From assembly GCA_003551495.1 (NCBI GenBank), contig PUMT01000022.1, positions 1 to 52,944 of the forward strand: a stretch of 52,944 bases of DNA, written 5' to 3'. Below are positions 18,917 to 27,245 of the stretch, piece by piece. Source of the DNA: Bacteroidota bacterium (GTDB lineage: Bacteria; Bacteroidota; Bacteroidia; Bacteroidales; PUMT01). The position numbers and the translations under genes were made by a program. The first letter of the stretch is position 1. The number at the start of each line of letters is the position of its first letter. The notes beneath the pieces were generated by a model. It had not been told where the DNA came from, did no database searches, and saw only the letters and a program-made list of their open reading frames with translations.

Positions 18917-20932
18917 CTAATCCTGTTCGTCATCCTCATCATCGTCTTCATCCGTATCTTCAGATACATCGGAAAACATCATGGCGATAGGATCCCTGTT
19001 CAGACCGAGATTCATAATATTCATGTCATTCCCGTACCTGACAATCGAGAGTCCGTTATTCTCAAAACCGTAACGGTTATCCGACCTGCGGAACATGAAG
19101 TCGGATTGCAGCAGGTCGACATTCACAAGGGGCAGGCATGCACGGAAATCGCGACCATAATTTTTCATTGCTGTCAAAAAGTAAAATGTCACGTCATATC
19201 CGTTAAAGCCATAGTATTGAGGTTCGGAGTTGTACCTTTGCCTGTACTGCCTGAGAAAGTATTTAACATGATCACAACTGTAATCAATAAAAAATGGCGA
19301 AGCATAATGCAGTTCCATTTTATGGAGGTGGCCTACATCAATGTTCATAAACCTTGCCCAGTCACTTAACCCGAAAAGGGTTATATCATACCTGTTTGAT
19401 ATAATATTGAGCCTGTTGAGGACACCTGCAACAAAAGCCTGGTTGGAAGAGGGTATTATTACTATGTTTTCTTCATCAGGATTTAGCGAATGGTGCAGGT
19501 TGTCAGCCACAGAATCATTGTACACAACCTCCTTGAACGGAGCTTGATGTCTCCCTGAACCGGAACCAAGTGAAGTGAACAGTTTTCTTTTCAGCTTCTC
19601 TGCAGTATCCATATCGCGTATATTCCCGCTGTGAATAAGGACTATATTGTGGTCTTCAAAATTAGAAATAAAATATGCTGCCTGCTCCAGTTCGGTGTCC
19701 AGAGAAGGCATAACCTGAAACAGGTGAGGGTTTTGAACAACAAAATCGGTTCTGGTTGAAAAGGGTGAAACCATATTAACCCTGTTCCTCCTTGACCATT
19801 CTGATACAACATTAATTACTTCAGGGAAAACCGGACCGATAACAAGATCTATATCTCTCATTTCTGGCTTTTCAAGTAAGCCGCGAACTATCATCGGGTT
19901 CCTTTGTGTATCGAAAACGTGAAGATTAACTGAAAGTCCGGCTTCCTTAAGGGAATCCAGGGCAATCAATGCCCCCTGGTAAAATTCAAGGAAAGGAACG
20001 GTAGCAGGATGAAGCTCATCGGCACTTTCCACATGACCGGGAGCCGGCTTCATCTCAATCCTCATCCTTCCGTTCTCCTCAAGCGTATCGGGCACTTCAA
20101 GCGGATAGTTGCGATCTATGAATAAAGGGAGAAAAAGAGCAACATTGAAAGGTCTGTCGTAACTTCTATAATCAAAATCCACACATTCAGCATCTTCAAC
20201 AGAAGGGATTAAACGTTCTGCAACCTCTTCGGCAGGTGGTGGCTCCGGTTCCTTTTCAACAGGTTTTTCAGGATAGCGGGGGATTCGTATATATTCACCA
20301 GCCCGAAGGCCCCAGGCCAGCTTTTCATTAGCTTTAAGTAATTCTTCTTCCTCTATTCCGTACTTTCTGGAAATCGACCATCTGGTTTCCCCGGTTTCAA
20401 CCCTGTGGTACTTATACTTTTCCTCGTCAATGTCGAACCCCCTGCGGGTAATGGCAGGAGCCCTGCGCGGTATTTTGACTACCTGTCCGATCTGAAGATT
20501 GTCAACTTCCAGTCCGGGATTCAGCCTGTCTATCTCACCGGCGCTTACATTATATTTTTGTGAAATATAGAAAAGAGTTTGACCCTCATCTATCTCATGG
20601 TATATAAAGTTTTCGGTATCCCTGACTTCTTCGGGCTCTTCCGGTTCTTCAGGTGGAGCAACAGGTATATGCAGAACCTGACCTATTTGCAGTCCCACAT
20701 AAGCTGAAGGATTCTTAAGAAGCACATCCTTTTGAGAAACATTATAAGCCCTGCTGATCGAAAAAAGTGTTTCTCCCTTTCTGACGGTGTGCACATAATA
20801 TTTTTCCCCGTCAATTTCAATGGTTTCGGAAGATTTTTCCACCACTACACTCCTTTCCTGTGCCGTAGCGTTCAGTGCTAAGAATAACAAGATTATCAAA
20901 CCTGAATATTTAACCGACATGCTTCTAATCAT
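18917..20932 (-). CDS. Triple-LysM protein with periplasmic-binding-protein-like domain
   Basis: Exported protein of 671 aa. A signal peptide (LIILLFLALNATAQ) is followed by three LysM domains, at about residues 45-92 (YYVHTVRKGETLFSISRAYN), 110-156 (YHEIDEGQTLFYISQKYN) and 172-220 (YHRVETGETRWSISRKYG), joined by Pro/Glu-rich linkers. LysM domains bind peptidoglycan. The remainder (about 250-640) resembles a type I periplasmic ligand-binding fold as in amino acid ABC receptors (VALFLPLFIDRNY, DLVIGPVFPEVINVV, FNGYDVTFYFLTAM). The C-terminus is an Asp/Glu run. No ABC transporter genes are adjacent, so a cell-wall-bound sensor or scaffold is as likely as a transport receptor. There are no bases between its stop and that of the convergent permease gene. 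Confidence 0.88.
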   Translation of the reverse strand: MIRSMSVKYSGLIILLFLALNATAQERSVVVEKSSETIEIDGEKYYVHTVRKGETLFSISRAYNVSQKDVLLKNPSAYVGLQIGQVLHIPVAPPEEPEEPEEVRDTENFIYHEIDEGQTLFYISQKYNVSAGEIDRLNPGLEVDNLQIGQVVKIPRRAPAITRRGFDIDEEKYKYHRVETGETRWSISRKYGIEEEELLKANEKLAWGLRAGEYIRIPRYPEKPVEKEPEPPPAEEVAERLIPSVEDAECVDFDYRSYDRPFNVALFLPLFIDRNYPLEVPDTLEENGRMRIEMKPAPGHVESADELHPATVPFLEFYQGALIALDSLKEAGLSVNLHVFDTQRNPMIVRGLLEKPEMRDIDLVIGPVFPEVINVVSEWSRRNRVNMVSPFSTRTDFVVQNPHLFQVMPSLDTELEQAAYFISNFEDHNIVLIHSGNIRDMDTAEKLKRKLFTSLGSGSGRHQAPFKEVVYNDSVADNLHHSLNPDEENIVIIPSSNQAFVAGVLNRLNIISNRYDITLFGLSDWARFMNIDVGHLHKMELHYASPFFIDYSCDHVKYFLRQYRQRYNSEPQYYGFNGYDVTFYFLTAMKNYGRDFRACLPLVNVDLLQSDFMFRRSDNRYGFENNGLSIVRYGNDMNIMNLGLNRDPIAMMFSDVSEDTDEDDDEDDEQD

Positions 20933-21043
20933 TAAATTCCAAAACCTGTAACAAGGTATTATTTTAACCCTGCAAAAATACTAAAGTAATACTCCAAAAC
21001 AAAAAACAGATTTATTACATACACAAAGAACGGTTTTTTAATA

Positions 21044-21069
21044 TTTCTCTGTGTAATATTACAGAGAAA
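21044..21069. promoter_or_regulatory. Inverted repeat upstream of the amidohydrolase promoter
   Basis: TTTCTCTGT (21044-21052) and ACAGAGAAA (21061-21069) are perfect inverted repeats around an AT-rich 8-bp centre. They lie just upstream of a TATATTTG -7 box (21079-21086), roughly over the -33 region. There is no U-tract, so an operator is more likely than a terminator. Confidence 0.45.
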
Positions 21070-21078
21070 AAAAAATTA

Positions 21079-21129
21079 TATATTTGAAAACTCTATCAAA
21101 TCCCTTTAACAACTTAACAAACCAGGAGG
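21079..21129 (+). promoter_or_regulatory. -7 box and unusually strong ribosome binding site of the amidohydrolase gene
   Basis: TATATTTG at 21079-21086 matches TAnnTTTG; the -33 element is weak and overlaps the inverted repeat. AGGAGG at 21124-21129 lies 9 bp before the ATG at 21139. Such a full Shine-Dalgarno sequence is rare in this window and fixes the start. Confidence 0.5.
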
Positions 21130-21138
21130 ATTATTATT

Positions 21139-22830
21139 ATGCTTAAATTAAAGAACCTATTATTATCATTATTAATTTTGCCGCTTGCATTGCTGCTTGT
21201 TTCGTGTGCAACTGCAGAAAATGTTAACGCTCAGTCGAATCCCGAAAAATACGACCTTATAATTAAAGGTGGCAGGATTATGGACGGTACGGGGAATCCA
21301 TACTTTGTTGGTGATGTGGGAGTTATTGGCGGCAGGATATCTTATGTGGGCGACCTGTCAGATGCCGGTGCAGAAAAGATTATTGATGCTGCCGGTAAAA
21401 TAGTGGCACCTGGCTTTATTGATATCCACACCCATGCCGAAGGAGAAATGACACACGATGACCCCAGGCGCAGAGCTGCCCCAAGTGATGTAATGCAGGG
21501 AGTCACTTCAATAGTGGTAAATCAGTGCGGCCGCTCACCTATTCCGATAAGGAACCAGATTGCAGAACTGAAGGAAAAAGGAACCGGTCCGAATGTAATG
21601 GTGCTGGTAGGCCACGGTGCGGTCAGGCGCCAGGTTATGGGAAATGACCACCGGCGGCCTGCAACGGAAGAAGAGATCAGTCAGATGCGTGCAATCGTAA
21701 GGCAGGCAATGGAGGAAGGAGCATCGGGTATGTCGGCCGGACTGGAGTATGTACCGGGCAGGTGGAGCACAACCGAAGAGGTAGCAGCAGTTGTTTCAGA
21801 ACTCGTGCCTTTCGGAGGCGTTTTCCACAACCATATGCGTAGTGAAGGGACAGACCCGATGTGGTACTGGCCCAGTCAGGATGAGCCAGGACCGCCCACC
21901 CTTGTTGATGCAGTCAGGGAATCAATTGAAATTGCTGAAAATACAGGGGCAAGAGTAAATATTTCGCATATCAAGGTGAAAGGCGCCCATTACTGGGGTG
22001 TAAGCCATAACATAATAAGGCTTATAAATGAAGCCCGCGAACGTGGTGCAGATATTTGGGCAGACCAGTATACTTACAATACTACAGGGACTGACGGCAG
22101 CACTATTCTGCTTCCGCCATGGATCAGGCGCGAACAGGAAGACGGGGAAAACTTTGCAGCGCTCCTGGAACGCCTGCTTGAAGACCCTGAAAAGAGAGAT
22201 ATGATATTGACAGATGTGGCACATGAGATCAGCAGGAGGGGCGGTGCTGACCAGATCCTTATACTGGAACATCCTGACGAAGATTATATTGGTCTGACTC
22301 TCATTGAGGTAGCCGACAAAAAAGGTCTTTCATCCCTGGAAATGGCCATAAAACTTCAAATGGAAGGTGATGTTGACAGGTTCGGAGGTGCGCGGGTCAG
22401 AGGTTTTTCTCTCAGCGAATACGACATTGAAAACTATATGCAGCAGCCGTGGGTTGCAACCGCATCTGATGGAAGGGTGCGTGTTGCCGAGCTGGATGAA
22501 GGCTTTGTACACCCCAGGTTTTACGGTACCTTCCCCAGGAAGATACGCTACTATGCAATGGAAAGGGGTGTTGTTACGGTCGAGGATGCAATTCGCTCCT
22601 CAACTTCACTCCCTGCCCAAATTCATGGCATAATGGACAGGGGACTGATCAGAGAGGGAATGCATGCGGATATTGTTGTATTCGACCCCGATACAATACG
22701 CGACAGGGCAACATTCTTTGAGCCTCACCAGTATGCAGAAGGCATAGAATACGTCTTGATAAACGGAACCTTTGTTGTTGAAGAAGGTGAACACACGTGG
22801 GAACTGCCCGGTGTTGTAATTACACCATAA
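21139..22830 (+). CDS. N-acyl-D-amino-acid deacylase-family amidohydrolase, lipoprotein
   Basis: Amidohydrolase-superfamily enzyme of 563 aa. The signal peptide ends at the lipobox LVSC (Cys about 23), so it is anchored in the envelope. Metal and substrate motifs match the D-aminoacylase branch: GKIVAPGFIDIHTHAE (HxH), VNQCGRSP (Cys metal ligand in this group), VFHNHMRSEGTD, VNISHIKVKGAHYWG and VATASDGRVR (catalytic Asp). The C-terminal beta-sandwich resumes at LIREGMHADIVVFDPDTI. Likely hydrolyses N-acyl-D-amino acids or similar cell-wall-derived amides. Monocistronic: own promoter and strong Shine-Dalgarno in front, bidirectional terminator after. Confidence 0.88.
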   Translation: MLKLKNLLLSLLILPLALLLVSCATAENVNAQSNPEKYDLIIKGGRIMDGTGNPYFVGDVGVIGGRISYVGDLSDAGAEKIIDAAGKIVAPGFIDIHTHAEGEMTHDDPRRRAAPSDVMQGVTSIVVNQCGRSPIPIRNQIAELKEKGTGPNVMVLVGHGAVRRQVMGNDHRRPATEEEISQMRAIVRQAMEEGASGMSAGLEYVPGRWSTTEEVAAVVSELVPFGGVFHNHMRSEGTDPMWYWPSQDEPGPPTLVDAVRESIEIAENTGARVNISHIKVKGAHYWGVSHNIIRLINEARERGADIWADQYTYNTTGTDGSTILLPPWIRREQEDGENFAALLERLLEDPEKRDMILTDVAHEISRRGGADQILILEHPDEDYIGLTLIEVADKKGLSSLEMAIKLQMEGDVDRFGGARVRGFSLSEYDIENYMQQPWVATASDGRVRVAELDEGFVHPRFYGTFPRKIRYYAMERGVVTVEDAIRSSTSLPAQIHGIMDRGLIREGMHADIVVFDPDTIRDRATFFEPHQYAEGIEYVLINGTFVVEEGEHTWELPGVVITP

Positions 22831-22880
22831 CGGTAAAGGTTTAAAAGAGGCTGCTTTACTGCATGCCTGATACATGTTTT

Positions 22881-22914
22881 AAAAGGGGCTTAACCGTGCG
22901 GTCAGCCCCTTTTT
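22881..22914. terminator. Bidirectional terminator
   Basis: AAAAGGGGCT (22881-22890) pairs with AGCCCCTTTT (22904-22913), 10 bp, loop 13 nt, followed by TTTTTAATT on plus and TTTTAAAA on minus. It lies between the convergent amidohydrolase and rubrerythrin-like genes and serves both. Confidence 0.85.
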
Positions 22915-22969
22915 AATTCATGCCGGCCGGGCTAAGATAAAGCCGGAGTGTAGCTGCAATTTTTTTGTA

Positions 22970-23425
22970 TTAGTTTTCTCTCAGTACATGCTCGTCGTAT
23001 TCTATCTCAAAGCGCAGCTTGTGCTTCGACTCTTCAATTGCAAGAGCCATAAACAACTCTTTCAGCTCTTTGGAAGGCGCTCTTTCTGAAAGTCTTATAT
23101 ACAGCTTGTAAGCAGCTTTTTCCTTTTTCATTGCCACAATGAGGGCGTCCCTGTAGCTCATATCAGGCGAAGGAGTTACAGAAACCACATAGTCGCTTAT
23201 ATGCAGGTCTGCTATATCCTCTTTTTCAATTTCGAAAAACCCCTCTTCCTTTACTTTCTTGATCCTTGCCTTATGACTGATCTCTTCCCTGGCAAACTGC
23301 TCAAATACATCACGCATATCTGATGATTTTGCGTTAGCCGCCAGGCCCTTGTAGAAATCAACTGCATCCTGCTCCGACTGAATGGCAAAATCCAGTATAT
23401 CATCAATTGATTTGAATTCCTTCAT
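22970..23425 (-). CDS. Rubrerythrin/ferritin-like diiron protein without rubredoxin domain
   Basis: Four-helix-bundle protein of 151 aa. Two carboxylate/His motif pairs are visible: AIQSEQDAVDFY with FAREEISHKARI, and AMKKEKAAYKLY with ALAIEESKHKLRFEIEYDE. This gives the E...ExxH duplicated diiron site of erythrin-type proteins. The C-terminal rubredoxin domain of classical rubrerythrin is missing. It probably acts in peroxide or oxygen detoxification or iron handling. It follows the large flavin/iron-sulfur subunit gene by 79 bp on the same strand and precedes a terminator, so it may be the last gene of that operon. Confidence 0.88.
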   Translation of the reverse strand: MKEFKSIDDILDFAIQSEQDAVDFYKGLAANAKSSDMRDVFEQFAREEISHKARIKKVKEEGFFEIEKEDIADLHISDYVVSVTPSPDMSYRDALIVAMKKEKAAYKLYIRLSERAPSKELKELFMALAIEESKHKLRFEIEYDEHVLREN

Positions 23426-23504
23426 AGCTTCAATATTTTTTTTGATTTTTAATTTTTCTAAAATGTTAAAAAGGCGCAGCCTGTTAGTTAACCCAAATTA
23501 AATG

Positions 23505-26500
23505 TCATTTTTTAAAAGCCTTTTCAAACTCTTCATCAAATCTTTTCACAACAAAATCACATCCATGCCCGAACAGTTTTGGAGCGTTTTTGTTTGAAGT
23601 GATCCTGAAGCGGAATTTTTTGCTGTTTGATGAACTACCGGCAAGTATTCCAAATATCTCTTCCCGTACTTCGTTTACCCCTTCGAATCTATTGGCTCCC
23701 AGCCTTTCAATCAGTCCTGCAAGCTGTCCGATATTTGTCTTTTCCGTCAGAGGATCAAACACAGCGGAAAACTGTTGTATAACCCTGCCGGTATTGGTAA
23801 AACTACCGCCTGTTTCAACAGGCATAGATGCGGGCAGTATCAGGTCTGCCAAACGGACTGTATCTGTCATGAAATAATCCTGCACGGCAACAAAATCTGC
23901 CTTTTCAAACCACTTTTTCACTTTTCCGGAATCATCGGCACATCCTGCCGGATCCTCGCCAAACACAAAAATATTTTTTATTTCACCGCTTTCAAGCATC
24001 TCCATTTGGCTGTCAGTCAATTGCGGTGGCAATTCCTCAATTTTCCACGCCTTCTTAAGTTTGTCAGCATAACTCCTGTCATCCAGGGGGACCCTGCCTG
24101 GGCCAATGCGACTGTCAACTCCCATATCAAATACCCCCTGTGAATTATTCTTTTCTTTCAATGCCAGAAGTCCCATAACAGTTTTCCCCAGCTTGCCGGT
24201 TATCATTGCCAGGTTAAAAAGTTCGGTAACGGTTTCAGATGAAACCTCCTTTTCTGAAAACAGAAGTACGGCATTTTTCTGTTTGTTAAAATCTTCTGCA
24301 AACAAATTGAAACATTCCTCACAGCAGAAACCTGACTTTTTGTACAATTTTTCAAAATCCTCTTTAAGAAGCGCCTCCCTGTACTTTTCAAATTCCTCAC
24401 AATTATCCTTTATGTACAGGTCATTTTGCAAATTGGCCGAAAGGTAAAAGTGGTTCAGGGCTTTCACGAAGTGATAATATGATTTTACCTCCCACTTTTT
24501 ATCAACCTTATGCTCCATGCTGCTTTCCTTACGGTCGGTTACCAGTTCAACCGGAACATTGTGCAGCACTTTCATGTTGTTTATTGTAAAACCGGCTACT
24601 GCATTGTCCCTGTTTATTTCAGAACCTAAAAGATATATTTTGGAAGCTCCTTTAAGGAGATCCAGGGGAACTGAGCCATCAGAGCTCCTCATATATCCAT
24701 CCCCCCTGCCCAGGTAATGAAAGCTGCCAACATTATTGGTTTTGGCCCCTGCCCTTGCAAGTTTCTGTACAAGATACAGCTCTTCATTGGTCAGCCTGGC
24801 GCCACCAAAAAATGAATTCCTGTCGGGTTCAACAGATTTGATCCTGGATACAATTATATCCAGAGCCTCCTCAAAATCTATTTCCTTAAACTCCCCGTTC
24901 ACCTTCTTCATAGGTTTAGTTATCCTTTCACGGTCATTCAGGTAATGATAACCAAACATGGCATAGCGGCAAATATTGCCGTTCTTGTTAACCTGTCCGT
25001 TTGTCCCTGACACACTTACAACGAAACGGTTCTTGTAGTGCAGGTTAATTTCGCATCCTATGGAGCAGTAATTGCATATAGCAGTTGCCTTATCCAACTC
25101 TACGGGCAGAGGTTTGAAAGCCGTGTTCTCTGTCAGGGCGGCTGTGGGACATGTAGAAATGAAAAGTCCGCAAGACTCGCAGCGGGTATCTGACAGGGAA
25201 TCACCCAGACTGGGTGCCACGTATGTTTCAAAACCCCTGTTCACAAGTCCCAGCGCATTTGCACCGTTCACCTCATTGCAAATCCTTATGCATCGTGAGC
25301 AAAGGATACACTTTGTATTATCAATTTCAACATAGGGATGTGAAAAATCCACTTCATACTCCTTGAACTCGCCCGTAAACTTGTCCTGTACCGCCTTGTA
25401 GCGGGTTGCATATTTTTTCAGGTCACATGTAAAGAATTCGGAACAACCGCATTCAAAGCATCTTTCAGCTTCCTTAACAGCCACCTCTTCATTCTCATAT
25501 CCCAGCTCCACCTCGTTAAAGTTCATCCTCTCTTCCGGCGGAAGAGTGGGCATTTCATGCCTGAACTGCTTACGGTAACGGCCGGTAAAATCATCAACCT
25601 TCAGTTCACGGAAATTTTCCCTTTTACTTATAAACTCATACTCTTCCGCCTCCGGTTTTTCACCGGTGAGATACCGGTGGCAGCTCTTTGAAGCTGTCTT
25701 TGCCTGGTCTATTGCTTCTATAATGGTGGCAGGACCGGTTACACCGTCACCAGCGGCAAAAACGTTGGGTATGCCAGTCTGCAATGTTTGCGGATCAGCA
25801 TCAATATCGCCCCATTTGTTAAGCTTCAGCTGGCCATCAGATGCATTGCTGTTTATATCGTCAAGGAAATCAACTTCAGTTTTCTGTCCGATTGCAGCCA
25901 GGATATAGTCAACCCCGACATCAAACTCCGAGCCTTCAATTGGCACGGGACGCCGTCTGCCGGAGGAATCGGGCTCTCCCAGCTCCATCTTTATGCATGT
26001 TACCGACTTCACCTCGCCTTTTTCATTCTTGTTTACAAGAACCGGATTGGTAAGGAACATGTACTCCACCCCTTCAATTTTGGATTCATGTATTTCAATT
26101 GGGTTTGCAGGCATCTCCTTTTCCGTTCGGCGGTAAATGACAATTACCTTTTCCGCGCCGCATCTTACCGAAGTACGGCAGCAATCCATCGCCGTATTAC
26201 CCCCTCCTACTACTGCCACGGTTTTACCTGAAAAATCATACCTTTGTCCGGTCATTTCCATGTTCCTTAGGAAATCTATTCCCGAGAAAACATTTTGAGC
26301 ATCCTCTCCGTCACATCCAATAAGGGTACCCCTTTGCGAGCCTATGGTAAGAATAACGGCATCATACCTGTCCTTTAACTCTGAATAGCTGAGATTCTTT
26401 CCAAGTCTTTTACCATAATGGATATTCACACCCAGTTCGGTAATGGCATCTACTTCTTTTTGAAGCAGGTCGTTCGGAAGCCTGTATTCCGGTATCCCGT

Positions 26501-27206
26501 ACCTGAGCCAGCCTCCTGCATATTCATTTGCTTCGAAAATATCGCACTGATGGCCATTCAGTTGAAGGAACCATCCGCATGAGAGTCCACCAGGCCCGGC
26601 ACCTATTATGGCAACCTTTTTCCCTGTTGAGGGTTCCACCTTTGGAACATAACGTTTAGGCGACTCAAGGTCAATATCAGATGTAAATCTTTTCAGGTAA
26701 TCTATGCCTACTGCAGTACCTTCATCAAGAAAGTTCCGCCTGCAGGCAACCTCGCATGGCCTGACACATACACGTCCGCATATTGCCGGCAGGGGATTGA
26801 CCTGCTTGATCACTTCCACGGCCTCACTGTAGAGTCCTTTTTCTATTAGTGAAATATAGGCCTGAACATCAACTCCGGCCGGACAGGTCTGTTTGCAGGG
26901 GGCTTCGCAATCGGCAAAATGGTTGCTGACTAAGAGGTCGAGTGCCATTTTACGGCCTTTCCCACCCTTTTCGTTTTCAGTATTCACAACCATGCCTTCC
27001 GCTATTTTTGTAGAACAGGCAGGCTCCAGTCCTTTTGCTCCCTCTACTTCCACTACGCACAAATAACAGGAAGTAAACGGCTCCAGCCGGGGATCATGGC
27101 ACAGAGTGGGAATTTCTATATTGTTGCGTTTGGCGAGGCTTAATATTGTTTCTCCGGGCTTGCCGGTAAGGTTTTTTCCGTTCAATGTAATATTTAATTC
27201 CTCCAT
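23505..27206 (-). CDS. Large subunit of an Stn-like NADH/ferredoxin/NADP(H) transhydrogenase (2Fe-2S + GltD-like + ferredoxin + FDH-like fusion)
   Basis: Protein of 1233 aa. Residues 1-80: 2Fe-2S domain (Cys36, 47, 50, 64). Residues 96-110: H-x3-C-x3-C-x3-C cluster site. Residues about 120-580: GltD/NfnB-like flavoprotein with FAD site VAIIGAGPGGLSCGWF and NADP(H)-type site VAVVGGGNTAMDCC plus YRRTEKEMPA. Then a CILCSRCIRIC 4Fe-4S site and a second site CESCGLFISTCP, in which the third Cys is Phe. Residues about 725-1150: formate-dehydrogenase/NuoG-like domain with CNYCSIGC. The catalytic Cys/Sec of formate dehydrogenases is absent (the region reads FHYLGRGDGYMRS). No hydrogenase H-cluster motifs. 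With the NuoF- and NuoE-like partners upstream, this resembles StnA of the Sporomusa-type transhydrogenase (recalled, not checked). Alternative: another bifurcating flavin oxidoreductase. Confidence 0.75.
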   Translation of the reverse strand: MEELNITLNGKNLTGKPGETILSLAKRNNIEIPTLCHDPRLEPFTSCYLCVVEVEGAKGLEPACSTKIAEGMVVNTENEKGGKGRKMALDLLVSNHFADCEAPCKQTCPAGVDVQAYISLIEKGLYSEAVEVIKQVNPLPAICGRVCVRPCEVACRRNFLDEGTAVGIDYLKRFTSDIDLESPKRYVPKVEPSTGKKVAIIGAGPGGLSCGWFLQLNGHQCDIFEANEYAGGWLRYGIPEYRLPNDLLQKEVDAITELGVNIHYGKRLGKNLSYSELKDRYDAVILTIGSQRGTLIGCDGEDAQNVFSGIDFLRNMEMTGQRYDFSGKTVAVVGGGNTAMDCCRTSVRCGAEKVIVIYRRTEKEMPANPIEIHESKIEGVEYMFLTNPVLVNKNEKGEVKSVTCIKMELGEPDSSGRRRPVPIEGSEFDVGVDYILAAIGQKTEVDFLDDINSNASDGQLKLNKWGDIDADPQTLQTGIPNVFAAGDGVTGPATIIEAIDQAKTASKSCHRYLTGEKPEAEEYEFISKRENFRELKVDDFTGRYRKQFRHEMPTLPPEERMNFNEVELGYENEEVAVKEAERCFECGCSEFFTCDLKKYATRYKAVQDKFTGEFKEYEVDFSHPYVEIDNTKCILCSRCIRICNEVNGANALGLVNRGFETYVAPSLGDSLSDTRCESCGLFISTCPTAALTENTAFKPLPVELDKATAICNYCSIGCEINLHYKNRFVVSVSGTNGQVNKNGNICRYAMFGYHYLNDRERITKPMKKVNGEFKEIDFEEALDIIVSRIKSVEPDRNSFFGGARLTNEELYLVQKLARAGAKTNNVGSFHYLGRGDGYMRSSDGSVPLDLLKGASKIYLLGSEINRDNAVAGFTINNMKVLHNVPVELVTDRKESSMEHKVDKKWEVKSYYHFVKALNHFYLSANLQNDLYIKDNCEEFEKYREALLKEDFEKLYKKSGFCCEECFNLFAEDFNKQKNAVLLFSEKEVSSETVTELFNLAMITGKLGKTVMGLLALKEKNNSQGVFDMGVDSRIGPGRVPLDDRSYADKLKKAWKIEELPPQLTDSQMEMLESGEIKNIFVFGEDPAGCADDSGKVKKWFEKADFVAVQDYFMTDTVRLADLILPASMPVETGGSFTNTGRVIQQFSAVFDPLTEKTNIGQLAGLIERLGANRFEGVNEVREEIFGILAGSSSNSKKFRFRITSNKNAPKLFGHGCDFVVKRFDEEFEKAFKK

Positions 27207-27245
27207 GTGAACAAAGTAAGTTTGTTGATTAATAATATTTTTAGG

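Noticed and set aside
23505..27206. Functional formate dehydrogenase or FeFe hydrogenase
   Set aside because: No catalytic Cys or in-frame UGA selenocysteine in the FDH-like domain, and no H-cluster cysteine motifs.
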